Shown here in pieces: positions 1 to 9,428 of a stretch of 64,000 bases of DNA. The stretch is from contig JAVIAB010000159.1 in NCBI GenBank assembly GCA_032433765.1, positions 496,001 to 560,000 on the forward strand, written 5' to 3'. Under the pieces are notes generated by a model. The model did not search any database. It was not told the DNA's origin and was given only the letters and a program-made list of their open reading frames with translations. The number at the start of each line of letters is the position of its first letter. Within the stretch, counting starts at the first letter, position 1. The position numbers were made by a program, and so were the translations under genes. This DNA is from Megaustenia siamemsis (Eukaryota > Mollusca > Gastropoda > Stylommatophora > Ariophantidae).

Positions 1-621
1 TGGACGCAGCCCCCCTGATGGAACGTAGATGTCGAGGAGCTGGCGGAGCAAGAGACAAACGGCCAAGAAATGGCAGAAAGCCAGAAGGAATGGAAGAACA
101 CAACCTGAGCTCTTGAAGCGTCTCAAAATAGAGGTCGACCAAAAATGATGCACTTTAAACTATGCGCTAAGCAGGCTAAGGATGCCAAATGGGATGACTT
201 CTGTAAAAAAAAGTGTGCTCAGAAAAATCGCTCGCCACATTCTGGCGCCTTCATCAGTGCATGAATGGCACACCACGACACAGAGGCATACCAGACTTTC
301 AGAGCACAGGCCGGATATGGCACAAATCTGATGAGAGCAAAGGGAAGGCCCTGCTTGCCGCTACATTGAGCAGACGGACCAAGAAATGAGGCTGTAAGAT
401 GAGGATACGGGGATCGCTGTCAAAATTGTGTAAGGATGTAGGGCTGGATGAAGATCTCACAATCACAACCGATACCATTCACACGACACTTAAAGGTTAC
501 ACAACACTGCTCCTGTCCAGATGGTGTTTGGTACGATGACATAGGCGATTTAGCTGACGACGACTTGACAAAACTGGCCAAGAGTTAATGCCAGTATTCG
601 GAGTGGCCAGATTAAGGAGGA

Positions 622-1690
622 GTGGCTACACAGCTACTTACTACCGCTACCGAAGCCAAACAAGGACCATTCTCAGATCAGTGCCTACAGAATCATCACA
701 ATGCAGAACACTGCGGGCAAGCTGCTGGAGAAAATAGTTGCCCGTGTCCTCACCTGTCACCTAGAACAGAAACGCGTATTTCCACCCACACTCGGAGGTT
801 ATAGATATAACAAAGAGACATGGCTCAATGCTGCAGTCGTTGCCTATGACGTCTTCGAAGGCTTCCACAGACGAGAGGAGACATGTGCTGCTGATATAGA
901 TCTGGAGGATGCATACAACAGGGTACCGTCCTGAATATCTCATGCATATGCTCTTCAAACTGGCGGTGCACCCTTTCCTCATTAGATGGATCGCCGCGGC
1001 ACTGTCTCAGAGGAAGGTGATGCTCAGATGTGGAAGTTGGTCTTCCGAGCCAACATCCATTTGTCCAGGGCTGCCACAAGACTCACCATTGTCACCAGTT
1101 CTATTTAACGTGTACACAATAACGATCACGGAACAACAGCTGGTTGGGAGGGGAAGAACTATGACTTTTGCTGATGATATTCTGGTATATCGACAGGGAA
1201 GAGACAGACGGGGAATCGCCTCCACAATGCAAGACGAACTCGATCGCATTTTTTCCTGGTGTGGGGTTTCAGGTGCCTTGGTTAATCCTAATAAAGCATC
1301 AGTTTCATGGTTCTCTCTTAACAATCATATCGTTAATACAACCACACCGGTAGTACGAATGGGAGCTGATGAGGTGACCAGGGACAAGTTGTTGACATAC
1401 CTCGGAGTTAAGTTTGATTACAGCCTGTGCTTTCGGGACCACGTCGACCATGTGATAACAAAATCCCGCAAAGATTAGCCGCCTTGAAGGTCATGGCAGC
1501 TGCCAACATCGAGCAGAGGCTACTTACTCTTCTGTTCCAGGGATTAGTCCTCGCACCATCGAGTATACCCTGGCAATTCTTACTGTCAGTACGACTCAAA
1601 TTGATAGGCTGGAGAAAATACAGAATGAAGCCATGCGCATTATCCTGGATGTACGAGGGACACTCCCTGTGTAGCAATGAGGTATCTTCT
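622..1690 (+). pseudogene. Reverse transcriptase domain of I/Jockey-like ORF2 (broken)
   Basis: The RT core is read across several frames. LLEKIVARVL and the 'GGYR' region lie near 715-810. Motif A, IDLEDAYN, is near 895-920 with its catalytic Asp present. A frameshift around 920-935 moves the reading to the ORF ending at 1,478. Motif B near 1,069-1,110 reads GLPQDSPLSP, where the family usually has GLPQGSPLSP, so a conserved Gly has become Asp. Motif C, FADDILVY, is at 1,165-1,188 with both catalytic Asp residues. The thumb region 'YLGV' follows near 1,398. More frameshifts fall after 1,470. With these breaks no active enzyme can be made. Confidence 0.85.
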
Positions 1691-2029
1691 TGACTTTCCA
1701 ACCATGGATGACAGAATCAAGATCTGGAGAGCACGAGCATACCTGAAGATTAGTACAGATACAGACATCCATTGCTTCATGAGCTCAACACAGAGAAAGG
1801 TGCCAGGCTAAAAAGAGGCAATCATGGGTGGGCCGACCAGAAGATGTCTTCAAACAGGTCTGTGGGCTTACCAATATCAGCGTTGGTGAGGAGTGGATAC
1901 CGGTGCCTAAGTCATTCAAAGGGACTTTCTCGTGTATTGTCACACTCAACAGGAAAAGTAGGGAACAGAAACCGGTCGTGGTTAATGCCGAAGTCAACGG
2001 TCTCATCTGCGATAATACCGATGAGAAAG

Positions 2030-2575
2030 ATGCAGTCATCTATAAAGACGGATCTGTAAGACGACACCAAAGAAGTGCATGGGCATTTATAGCACGCTCG
2101 GCAGGCAGAATAGTCAAAGAAAACTGGTGCATACGTTATGACCACGAGTAGCATGACAATGGAGGTGATGGCAGTGACCAAGGCATTCAAATGGTTAGAG
2201 TCACAAGACTACACCCACGCATGTATACTGAGTGATTCGATGAGCATGATAAAAAAAGTGGAGGCGGGCTCTGTACACATGCAATGGGTAGAGTCGTTGC
2301 AGAAATCCAAAATACGTAAGGTCACCTTTGTCTATGTCCCTGGACATGCGGGAGTACGGGGAAATGAAAGAGCGGTCAGGTTGGCTAGCTGCGCTGTCGT
2401 TGAGGACGGGCAACCAATGGAACGGGTGGACATCATCAATGCCCTCCGAGATGTGGGAAGAGCACAGGATTTGGACAAACACAGATCCACGTCACTTCTT
2501 CGGATGATGGAAATGGGAGTTAAGATGGGCACAGCCAGAAATGAGAAACTTAGTGGGCGTGTAAGAAACTGATCA
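2030..2575 (+). pseudogene. RNase H domain of I/Jockey-like ORF2 (broken)
   Basis: This is the C-terminal ribonuclease H that would remove RNA from the RNA-DNA hybrid. The first acidic motif is at 2,041-2,055 and reads YKDGS, where intact copies have YTDGS. The second carboxylate motif, SSMTMEVMAVTKA, follows a frame change near 2,140. The third, LSDSMSMIKKVEAG, is near 2,228-2,268. The last, GHAGVRGNERA, is near 2,344-2,376. The downstream tail 'MGTARNEKLSGR' aligns with 'LGTAKSEHFSGR' in copy 2. The full set of RNase H motifs supports the assignment. The frame breaks show it is dead. Confidence 0.83.
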
Positions 2576-2698
2576 ACCACATAGAACTGGAGTCGTCAGT
2601 CGCTGACACTGAGGAATTGCTGAGGAGGGGATCTGAGCACCTATGGACATGTTCGGAGTGCAATGATGATGACCCGCAAATAACTCAATAACTCAATA

Positions 2699-2905
2699 CA
2701 ACGAAGACGATGGTGCTAGACGAAACACACACTGTGGAAGCCAAATGTGAGTATTACACAACAGGCCCATTTTTGGAATCCCCCGAGGGAAGAGACAAAG
2801 AGGAAGACCAAGGAATTCTTGGAGAAGATAGGGGAAAGTAGAGATGAAGATGATAAGGAAGACATGAAATGATCTTAAAAGAAAGAAACGGCTTGGAAAG
2901 TGGTT
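2699..2905 (+). mobile_element. 3'-end fragment of an RTE-type retrotransposon
   Basis: Directly after the tail of the I/Jockey-like copy, about 200 bp matches the extreme 3' end of the RTE element at 19,656-22,875, in the opposite orientation. The shared coding stretch includes the RRRW box, 'SITQQA', and a Lys-rich run before 'EFLE'. A stop codon interrupts the fragment just after RRRW. Near-identity continues through the C-terminal coding region to the terminal segment beginning CTTGGAAAGTG. It is either a 5'-truncated insertion or the right half of an RTE split by the I/Jockey-like element; the other half would lie left of the window. Confidence 0.85.
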
Positions 2906-3192
2906 ATTGAACATCCATACTCCACAGGTAGTTGAAAGTGTTTATTGAAAACATTTGCTCCACATGTGGTTAAAAGTGTTTATTGAAACACGTTTTGCTC
3001 CACATGTAGTTAAAAGTGTTTATTGAAAACATTTGCTCCACATGTGTTAAAAGTGTTTATTGAACACGTTTGCTCCACATGTGGTTAAAAGTGTTTATTG
3101 AAAACATTTGCTCCACATGTGGTTAAAAGTGTTTATTGAAAACATTTGCTCCACATGTTTTAAAAGTGTTTATTGAACACGTTTGCTCCACC
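2897..3192 (+). repeat. 38-bp minisatellite derived from the RTE 3' terminus
   Basis: There are about seven to eight tandem units of 37-40 bp. Each has AGTGTTTATTGAA followed by a TTGCTCCACATGTGG segment and then TTAAA. The start of successive units at 2,937, 2,975, 3,015 and 3,052 gives the period. The first unit is continuous with the RTE 3' end to its left. The corresponding 38 bases at the 3' end of the other RTE (minus strand, about 19,670-19,708) have the same order: GTGTTTGTTGAAGA, then TGCTCCACTGGGAG, then CTAAAA. The minisatellite therefore appears to be an amplified RTE terminus. Confidence 0.85.
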
Positions 3193-3473
3193 GTAGTACA
3201 CGACTTGCCCACCAATGTAGCCTAAAATTGTATAATTATCTGCTCACCTGGCTATGATCAACTTTAGCAGCATTCAGAGTATATAAAGTTCTCAGGCGGT
3301 ATCTTCCATCAATGTATTCCAGCTTAAAAAGTGAAATGCCAGCCACATCTTTTGGTATAAGTAATTTGTACCTAAAGTTAATCCGTCTTACGTCACAGGT
3401 CAGGTTGATCTGATTTGGGTCTCAATGTTGTCGATTTCGGCGATTGATAAAAGGCAAGAGATAACTGGATGGA
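3193..3473. other. Unique spacer between the 38-bp minisatellite and array A
   Basis: About 280 bases of non-repetitive DNA. Apart from the candidate minus-strand exon described separately, I see no RNA gene, promoter element or transposon end in it. Confidence 0.6.
3248..3420 (-). CDS. Candidate host-gene exon, function unknown
   Basis: The minus strand is open for 58 codons, from an in-frame stop at 3,424-3,422 to a consensus splice donor, CAG|GTGAGCA, whose GT is at 3,247-3,246. Translation past the donor stops after three codons. The peptide has a mixed, non-repetitive composition, with segments such as NLTCDVRRINFRYKLL and LFKLEYIDGRYRLRTLYTL. A possible acceptor AG is at 3,422-3,421, with a pyrimidine stretch about 30 nt upstream, which is weak support. 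I do not recognise the family. The next unique DNA on either side is repeats, so no second exon can be linked to it. An old pseudo-exon or a fragment of an unrecognised transposon remains possible. Confidence 0.4.
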
Positions 3474-6118
3474 CGAGAAGAGCAAATATGACACGTTAGA
3501 TCTAACTATAGGAACAAGGAAAACACATGTGACACGTTAGATCTAACTATAGGAACAAGGAAAAACACATGTGACACGTTAGATCTAACTATAGGAACAG
3601 GAAAACACATGTGACACGTTAGATCTAACTATAGGAACAAGGAAAACACATGTGACACGTTAGATCTAACTATAGGAACAAGGAAAACACATGTGACACG
3701 TTAGATCTAACTATAGGAACAAGGAAAACACATGTGACACGTTAGATCTAACTATAGGAACAAGGAAAACACATGTGGCACGTTAGATATAACTATAGGA
3801 ACAAGGAAAACACATGTGACATGTTAGATCTAACTATAGGAACAAGGAAAACACATGTGACACGTTAGATCTAACTATAGGAACAAGGAAAACACATGTG
3901 ACACGTTAGATCTAACTATAGGAACAAGAAAAACACATGTGACACGTTAGATATAAGTAGAGCACAAGGAAAAACACATGTGACACGTTAGATCTATCCT
4001 CTAGGAACAAGGAAAACACATGTGACACGTTAGATCTAACTATAGGAACAAGGAAAACACATGTGACACGTTAGATCTAACTAGAGGAAACAAGGAAAAC
4101 ACATGTGACACGTTAGATCTAACTAGAGGAACAAGGAAAACACATGTGACACGTTAGATCTAACTATAGGAACAAGGAAAAACATGTGACACGTTAAATC
4201 TAACTATAGGAACAAGGAAAAACACATGTGACACGTTAGATCTAACTAGAGGAACACGGAAAACACATGTGACACGTTAGATCTAACTATAGGAACAGGG
4301 AAAACACATGTGACACGTTAGATCTAACTAGAGGAACAAGGAAAACACATGTGACACGTTAGATCTAACTAGAGGAACAAGGAAAACACATGTGACACGT
4401 TAGATCTAACTATAGGAACAAAAATAACAAATGTGACACGTTACATCTAACTATAGGAACAAAAATAACAAGTGTGACATGTTACATCTAAGTATAGGAA
4501 CAAAAATAACAAATGTGACACGTTACATCTAACTATAGGAACAAAAATAACAAATGTGACAGGTTACATTAACTATAGGAACAAAAATAACAAATGTGAC
4601 ATGTTAGATCTAACTATAGGAACAAGGAAAACACATGTGACACTTTAGATCTAACTATAGGAACAAGGAAAACACATGTGACACGTTAGATCTAACTATA
4701 GGACAAGGAGAACATATGTGACACGTTAGATCTAACTAGAGGACAAGGAGAACACATGTGACACGTTAGATCTAACTATAGGACAAGGAGAACACATGTG
4801 ACACGTTAGATCTAACTAGAGGACAAGGAGAAAACATGTTACACGTTAGATCTAACTAGAGGACAAGGAGAACACATGTGACACGTTAGATCTAACTAGA
4901 GGACAAGGAGAACACATGTGACACGTTAGATCTAACTATAGGACAAGGAGAACACATGTGACACGTTAGATCTAACTATAGGACAAGGAGAACACATGTG
5001 ACACGTTAGATCTAACTATAGGACAAGGAGAACACATGTGACACGTTAGATCTAACTAGACGACAAGAGGAACATGTGACACGTTAGATCTAACTATAGG
5101 ACAAGGAGAACACATGTGACACGTTAGATCTAACTATAGGACAAGGAGAACACATGTGACACGTTAGATCTAACTATAGGACAAGCAGAACACATGTGAC
5201 ACGTTAGATCTAACTAGACGACAAGGAGAACACATGTGACACGTTAGATCTAACTAGAGGAACAAAAATAACAAATGTGACATGTTAGATCTAACTATAG
5301 GACAAGCAGAACACATGTGACACGTTAGATCTAACTATAGGACAAGCAGAACACATGTGACACGTTAGATCTAACTATAGGACAAGCAGAACACATGTGA
5401 CACGTTAGATCTAATTATAGGACAAGCAGAACACATGTGACACGTTAGATCTAACTAGACGACAAGGAGAACACATGTGACACGTTAGATCTAACTATAG
5501 GACAAGCAGAACATATGTGACACGTTAGATCTAACTATAGGACAAGCAGAACACATGTGACACGTTAGATCTAACTAGAGGACAAGGAGAACACATGTGA
5601 CACGTTAGATCTAACTATAGGACAAGCAGAACACATGTGACACGTTAGATCTAACTAGAGGACAAGGAGAACACATGTGACACGTTAGATCTAACTAGAC
5701 GACAAGCAGAACACATGTGACACGTTAGATCTAACTATAGGACAAGCAGAACACATGTGACCGTTAGATCTAACTATAGGACAAGCAGAACACATGTGAC
5801 ACGTTAGATCTAACTATAGGACAAGGAGAACACATGTGACACGTTAGATCTAACTATAGGACAAGGAGAACACATGTGACACGTTAGATCTAACTAGACG
5901 ACAAGCAGAACACATGTGACACGTTAGATCTAACTAGACGACAAGCAGAACACATGTGACACGTTAGATCTAACTAGAGGAACAAGGAAAACACATGTGA
6001 CACGTTAGATCTAACTAGACGACAAGGAGAACACATGTGACACGTTAGATCTAACTAGACGACAAGGAGACACATGTGACACGTTAGATCTAACTATAGG
6101 ACAAGCAGAACACATGTG
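3474..6118 (+). repeat. Array A, left part: 40/41-bp tandem satellite
   Basis: About 65 head-to-tail units. Every unit carries CACATGTGACACGTTAGATC followed by TAACTATAG or TAACTAGAG. Two spacer types alternate in domains: GGAACAAGGAAA (41 bp) in the outer part up to about 4,680, and GGACAAGGAGAA or GGACAAGCAGAA (40 bp) after it. A third type with AAAATAACAAATGTGACA clusters at about 4,420-4,600. Each unit contains the palindromes CACATGTG and AGATCT. No reading frame stays open. The array stops at the Penelope-like element and resumes beyond it in the same orientation. Confidence 0.95.
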
Positions 6119-6198
6119 GAGGAGGAGCCAGTGATGGGGAGTGTTAGACACTCCAAGTATGGTGACAGCTTTACAAATAGGGAACACAATACAATACT

Positions 6199-6225
6199 GA
6201 CGTTTCGGCTAGTAGCCTTCTTCAG
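6199..6225 (-). ncRNA. Hammerhead-like ribozyme core near the PLE terminus
   Basis: On the minus strand the sequence reads CTGAAGA, then a hairpin of GGCT/AGCC with loop ACT, then GAAAC followed by GTC. This is the order of the hammerhead core: CUGANGA, stem II, GAAA, then a short helix III and the GUH cleavage site. PLEs are known to carry minimal hammerheads of this kind near their termini. Helix III would be extremely short and I did not find a convincing stem I, so self-cleavage is not shown. Confidence 0.5.
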
Positions 6226-6553
6226 AAAACAAGGACTACAACCACAAACAATGAAGCACAATTATCTATATCTACATGTTAGATGATCAGGAGAATGGAG
6301 AGGTGGACAGAAAAGAAGAGAAGAAAGTAGGATTATGAAATAAGAAAGGAGGCTACATGAGGGGAGGTAGGATGAGAATCAAGATGTGTAGAAAAGAGAG
6401 ATAGGGAAATAGAGGAAGAGATAGAAAATCAGAAGTAAAACGAAGATAATATATAAAACGTATAAAAAAAAGTCAACTTAGCTGGCGAAAACTTGACTGT
6501 CCGTCGTAGAGCAATCGAGGAAATGAACAGTGGACACGATGCCTACACAGATA

Positions 6554-6587
6554 CGGGAGGAGGGGGAGGAGAGGGGAGGGGGGGGGA
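6554..6587 (+). other. G-run tract, possible G-quadruplex
   Basis: Within the PLE 3' region the plus strand has at least four G runs of three to ten separated by A or AGGA-type loops, which fits the simple G-quadruplex pattern. It lies in a strongly purine-biased region, so it may be only a compositional by-product. Confidence 0.4.
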
Positions 6588-6879
6588 GAACAAAGCCAGA
6601 CAAGTAATGAAACAATGGTGGAAATAGATATAAAGGAGTCTAAACAGTGGTCAGGGAAAGAAAAGTGTCAGTAGCCAGACACAAGGCAGATGCCGGAGAA
6701 GATAATAGGCCCCATAAAAGTAATGGGGCCTAACACAGAGGGGAACAATCCCAACAAAGGAATCGTAGAAGCAAGAGACAAAGGTGAGAACGGGGAAAAG
6801 AGCAACACAGGTAGTCACAGGTGGCTAAAAAGGGACAGGGTGGAGAGAAAGGAAATAAACATCAAGGAAATACAAGAAC

Positions 6880-7645
6880 AGGAGAGGAGGAGTGATAACA
6901 ACCGGGAAAAGAATTATGAGAGGAAGGAGGAGGTAGGAAATAATAGCTGGAGAAAGAAATGGAGAGGAAGGAGGAGGGAGGAAATAAAAGCTGGAGAAAG
7001 AAATGGAGAGGAAGGAGGAGTGAGGAAACAATAAACGGGAAAGAAAGAAGGAGGGAGTAAATAGTAACCGGGGAAAGAAATGGAAGGGAGGAAATAATAA
7101 CCTGGGAAAAGAGATGGAGGAGGAAGGAGAGGAGGAATAATAACCAAGAAAAAGACTGGAGAGGAAGGAGGAGGGAGGAAATAATAGCCGGGAAAAAGGC
7201 AAGGAGAGGAAGGAGGAGGGAGGAAATAATAACCAAGAAAAAGACATGGAGAGGAAGGAGGAGGGAGGAAATAATAGCCTGGAAAAAGACATGGAGAGGA
7301 AGGAGGAGTAGGAAATAATAACCAGGAAAAAGACATGGAGAGGAAGGAGAGCGAGGATAATAACCAGGAAAAAGACATGGAGAGGAAGGAGGAGCGAGGA
7401 AATAATAACCAGGAAAAAGACTTGGAGAGGAAGGAGGAGGGAGGAAATAATAACCAGGAAAAGACAAGGAGAGGAAGGGGGAGGGAGGAAAATAAAAGCT
7501 AGGGAAAGAAATGGAGAGGAGGAGGAATAATAACCAGGAAAAAGACACGGAGAGGAAGGGGGAGGGAGGAAATAATAGCTAGGGAAAGAAATGGAGAGGA
7601 AGGAGGAGGGAGGAAATAATAACCAGGAAAAAGACACGGAGAGGA
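6880..7645 (+). repeat. 45-bp purine-rich minisatellite in the PLE 3' region
   Basis: Units of about 42-45 bp carry GGAGAGGAAGGAGGAGGGAG, then AAATAATAACCAGG and AAAAAGAC. About 17 imperfect copies occur. The plus strand is almost entirely purine. Because 45 is a multiple of three, the minus strand stays open for 270 codons with a 15-residue Ser/Phe/Pro/Tyr-rich repeat, and neighbouring frames are also open. That open frame follows from the repeat and I do not call it a gene. The surrounding 6,240-6,880 and 7,645-7,980 stretches are also purine-rich but not clearly periodic, and hold no gene that I can see. Confidence 0.85.
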
Positions 7646-7982
7646 AGACTAAGAAAGGTAATAGTAAAGTGACAAGAGGAGAGGTGGTATATTCAGAGTG
7701 AATAGATAGAGGGGGAGAAGTGGAGTAATAGAGGGAACGTGGGCAGGAAGTAATGACCTGAGAGGTAGAGAAGTAGGGAACCAGAAGATTAGGTGAATAA
7801 AAAGAGGCGGAGTAGGAGGACGAGAGAAAGGAAGAGAGAAAAGGGGCAGGGGGTAGACTGTAAGAAGGGGGGGGAAAGAATAGGAAGGGAGCAGACTAAC
7901 ATAGAGGTGGGATGCGAAGAAGAGTAAGAGGGAGGGAGAAGGGATCAGAGGAAGTGGGGTCCTCAGAGGGATAGGGATACAT

Positions 7983-8453
7983 TCATTCCCCGGGGGTGAG
8001 GCAACCCCACCGAGTGATCAACCGGTTCTCAAGGGTGAGACGACTGTGGTGATCAGAAGAGCAAGATATAAGGCCAGTGACCAGGACATCCGCCTTCCCC
8101 CGATGGCCCCTCGAGTTTAAGTGGGCTGCCACAGGAGTGCCCGCTTCTCGGGTAATGTCATGTAAATGTTCACGGCACCTATCGCCGATCCTGCGACCAG
8201 ACTGACCGATATAGGTTAACTTGCATCGCTTACAGATGATGGCATAAATGATGTTACGCGAAATGCAAGTAAATCCCTCTCTGATCTCGAAAGGACCATT
8301 AGGAAAGAGGACGGTATCAGTCTGGAGAACGTGATCACAAGTTTTGCATACCCTGCGATTGCAGCGGATAGTACCTCGATGGTTGAGGTGGGCAACAGGA
8401 AGACGGCCCCTAACGAGAAAGTCACGGAGGTTCCGGTCACGCCTAAAGGCCAC
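7983..8453 (-). CDS. GIY-YIG endonuclease domain of the Penelope-like element
   Basis: A 156-codon open frame forms the C-terminal part of a PLE polyprotein. Numbering from its first Met, 'FRRDRNLRDFLV' at 3-14 is the connector that usually follows the RT. A CX4CX2C cluster is at C31, C36 and C39. The GIY-YIG core is IIYAIICKRCKLTYIG at about 68-83, followed by DRCREH at 91-96 and the conserved acidic LEN at 141-143. These match the nuclease that nicks the target for PLE insertion. The first Met is not the real start: it is one piece of a longer ORF joined upstream to the RT, and a frame change near 8,430-8,450 separates them. All nuclease motifs I look for are present. Confidence 0.85.
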   Translation of the reverse strand: MAFRRDRNLRDFLVRGRLPVAHLNHRGTIRCNRRVCKTCDHVLQTDTVLFPNGPFEIREGFTCISRNIIYAIICKRCKLTYIGQSGRRIGDRCREHLHDITREAGTPVAAHLNSRGHRGKADVLVTGLISCSSDHHSRLTLENRLITRWGCLTPGE

Positions 8454-9428
8454 CAGTGGTGGGTCGGAGAAGAGCAGACGCGTAGTAGGTCAGAACGAAG
8501 AATAGGTAGGTAGCGGTGGATAGTCCTAATCACAGCGTAGTGATGAGGGTGATAGGTAAGAGCGAGTACTACTCTATCCAAGGGGGATGAGTAGAGGGGG
8601 TAAGAGCCGACTGGCGAGGAGTGTGGAGAACACGACGCAGGGCAGGGAGGAGAGCTGCTTCTGGATAGAGACGTCGGCGGAAGAAATCAAGCAAAAGGTG
8701 GGCGTTATGAAGAAATCTTCATCGTCTTGGCAAAGACGACGAAGTCTGAGAAGCTGGGAATAAGGAAGAGAGTTCTTACAAGATGTAGGGTGAGAGGAGT
8801 CGTAGCGGAGGAACTATGGGAGTCAGTGGCCTTATAGAAGACCGAGGTGAGAAGATGGGAGGTGCCCAAGGAGACTGAGATATCAAGGAAAGATACGGAG
8901 GAGGTAGAGATAAGGTAGGTAATGTGGATGGAGGAGTGGAAATGTCTGACATAATCAATGAAACGAGAGATCTCATCCTCAGGGAGGTCAGTCAGACCAA
9001 TACAATCATCAATGTACCTACGATACATAAGGGGAAGAGGGCCCTGGTAGGTTTGATGATTTGGTGCTCAAGATAACCCATGAAGAGGCATGCATAGCTA
9101 GGGCCCATTTTAGTTCAGTCCCATAGCCACACCGCTGATCTGGGTAAAGAAATTGCCATTGAACTCAAAAGAGTTGAGGTTCAAGACTAATTCCGCTAGA
9201 CGTAGGATGACGCCAGTGGCAGTAGAGGGTTGGACCCTACGGTCCAGAAGAATTGAAGAGCTCGAAGGCCGTCGGAGTGGGAATAGAAGTATAAAGGGAG
9301 CAGACATCCATCACGAAGAGGCGGTATTGGCGATCAGGAAGGAGGGTGATAGAGGCGAAGATGTTGAGGGCGTCGTTAGTGTCCTTGACATACGAAGGGA
9401 GGCCCATAACTATGGGTTGAAAACACAT
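8454..9428 (-). pseudogene. Reverse transcriptase of the Penelope-like element (5'-truncated, frameshifted)
   Basis: RT motifs are found in order on the minus strand, spread over frames. 'PSYVKDTNDAL' and 'VMDVCSLYTSIP' (motif A, Asp present) are at 9,428-9,237. 'LNSFEFNGNFFTQ' with 'GVAMG' (motif B) is at 9,307-9,110. 'YRRYIDDCIG' (motif C, both Asp present) and 'FLDISV' with 'FYKATDSHS' are at 9,028-8,705. 'TYHPHHYAVIRTI' near 8,560 is the PLE connector before the nuclease. This set is typical of PLE reverse transcriptases, which are related to telomerase. At least three frameshifts break the ORF, and everything upstream of motif A is absent. Confidence 0.85.

Larger units (their letters stand above)
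1..2699 (+). mobile_element. I/Jockey-like non-LTR retrotransposon, copy 1 (degenerate, 5' cut by window)
   Basis: This is the remains of a non-LTR retrotransposon whose ORF2 carried reverse transcriptase followed by RNase H. It copied itself by target-primed reverse transcription. From 1 to about 620 only the linker before the RT core is left, with a PGPDGV-like trace near 513-533. RT pieces follow at 620-1,690 and RNase H at 2,030-2,575. The reading frame is broken many times. The 3' end is a short repeat tail, AACTCAAT-like, at about 2,680-2,699. The same family recurs at 48,963-51,202, and aligning the two by eye confirms the order of the motifs. The architecture (RT plus RNase H, no LTR) fits the I/Jockey/R1 group. 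The resemblance to mollusc families is from memory; a phylogeny would be needed to name the clade. Confidence 0.85.
6119..9421 (-). mobile_element. Penelope-like retroelement with GIY-YIG nuclease, 5'-truncated
   Basis: This is a Penelope-like element (PLE) on the minus strand, inserted in array A. Its 5' end is cut inside the RT domain at about 9,421; the GIY-YIG nuclease ORF follows, then a long purine-rich region and the terminal segment near 6,119. The array sequence AACACATGTG is present at both junctions (6,109-6,118 and 9,422-9,431), consistent with a target-site duplication of about 10 bp. PLEs prime reverse transcription at a nick made by their own nuclease and are often 5'-truncated, as here. 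The coding part has only a few frameshifts, so the insertion is not ancient. Confidence 0.88.

Noticed and set aside
6825..7637. A 270-codon minus-strand Ser/Phe/Pro-rich 'protein' and its two overlapping companions
   Set aside because: All three frames translate the same polypurine 45-bp minisatellite. Several overlapping open frames with the same low-complexity composition indicate a repeat artefact.
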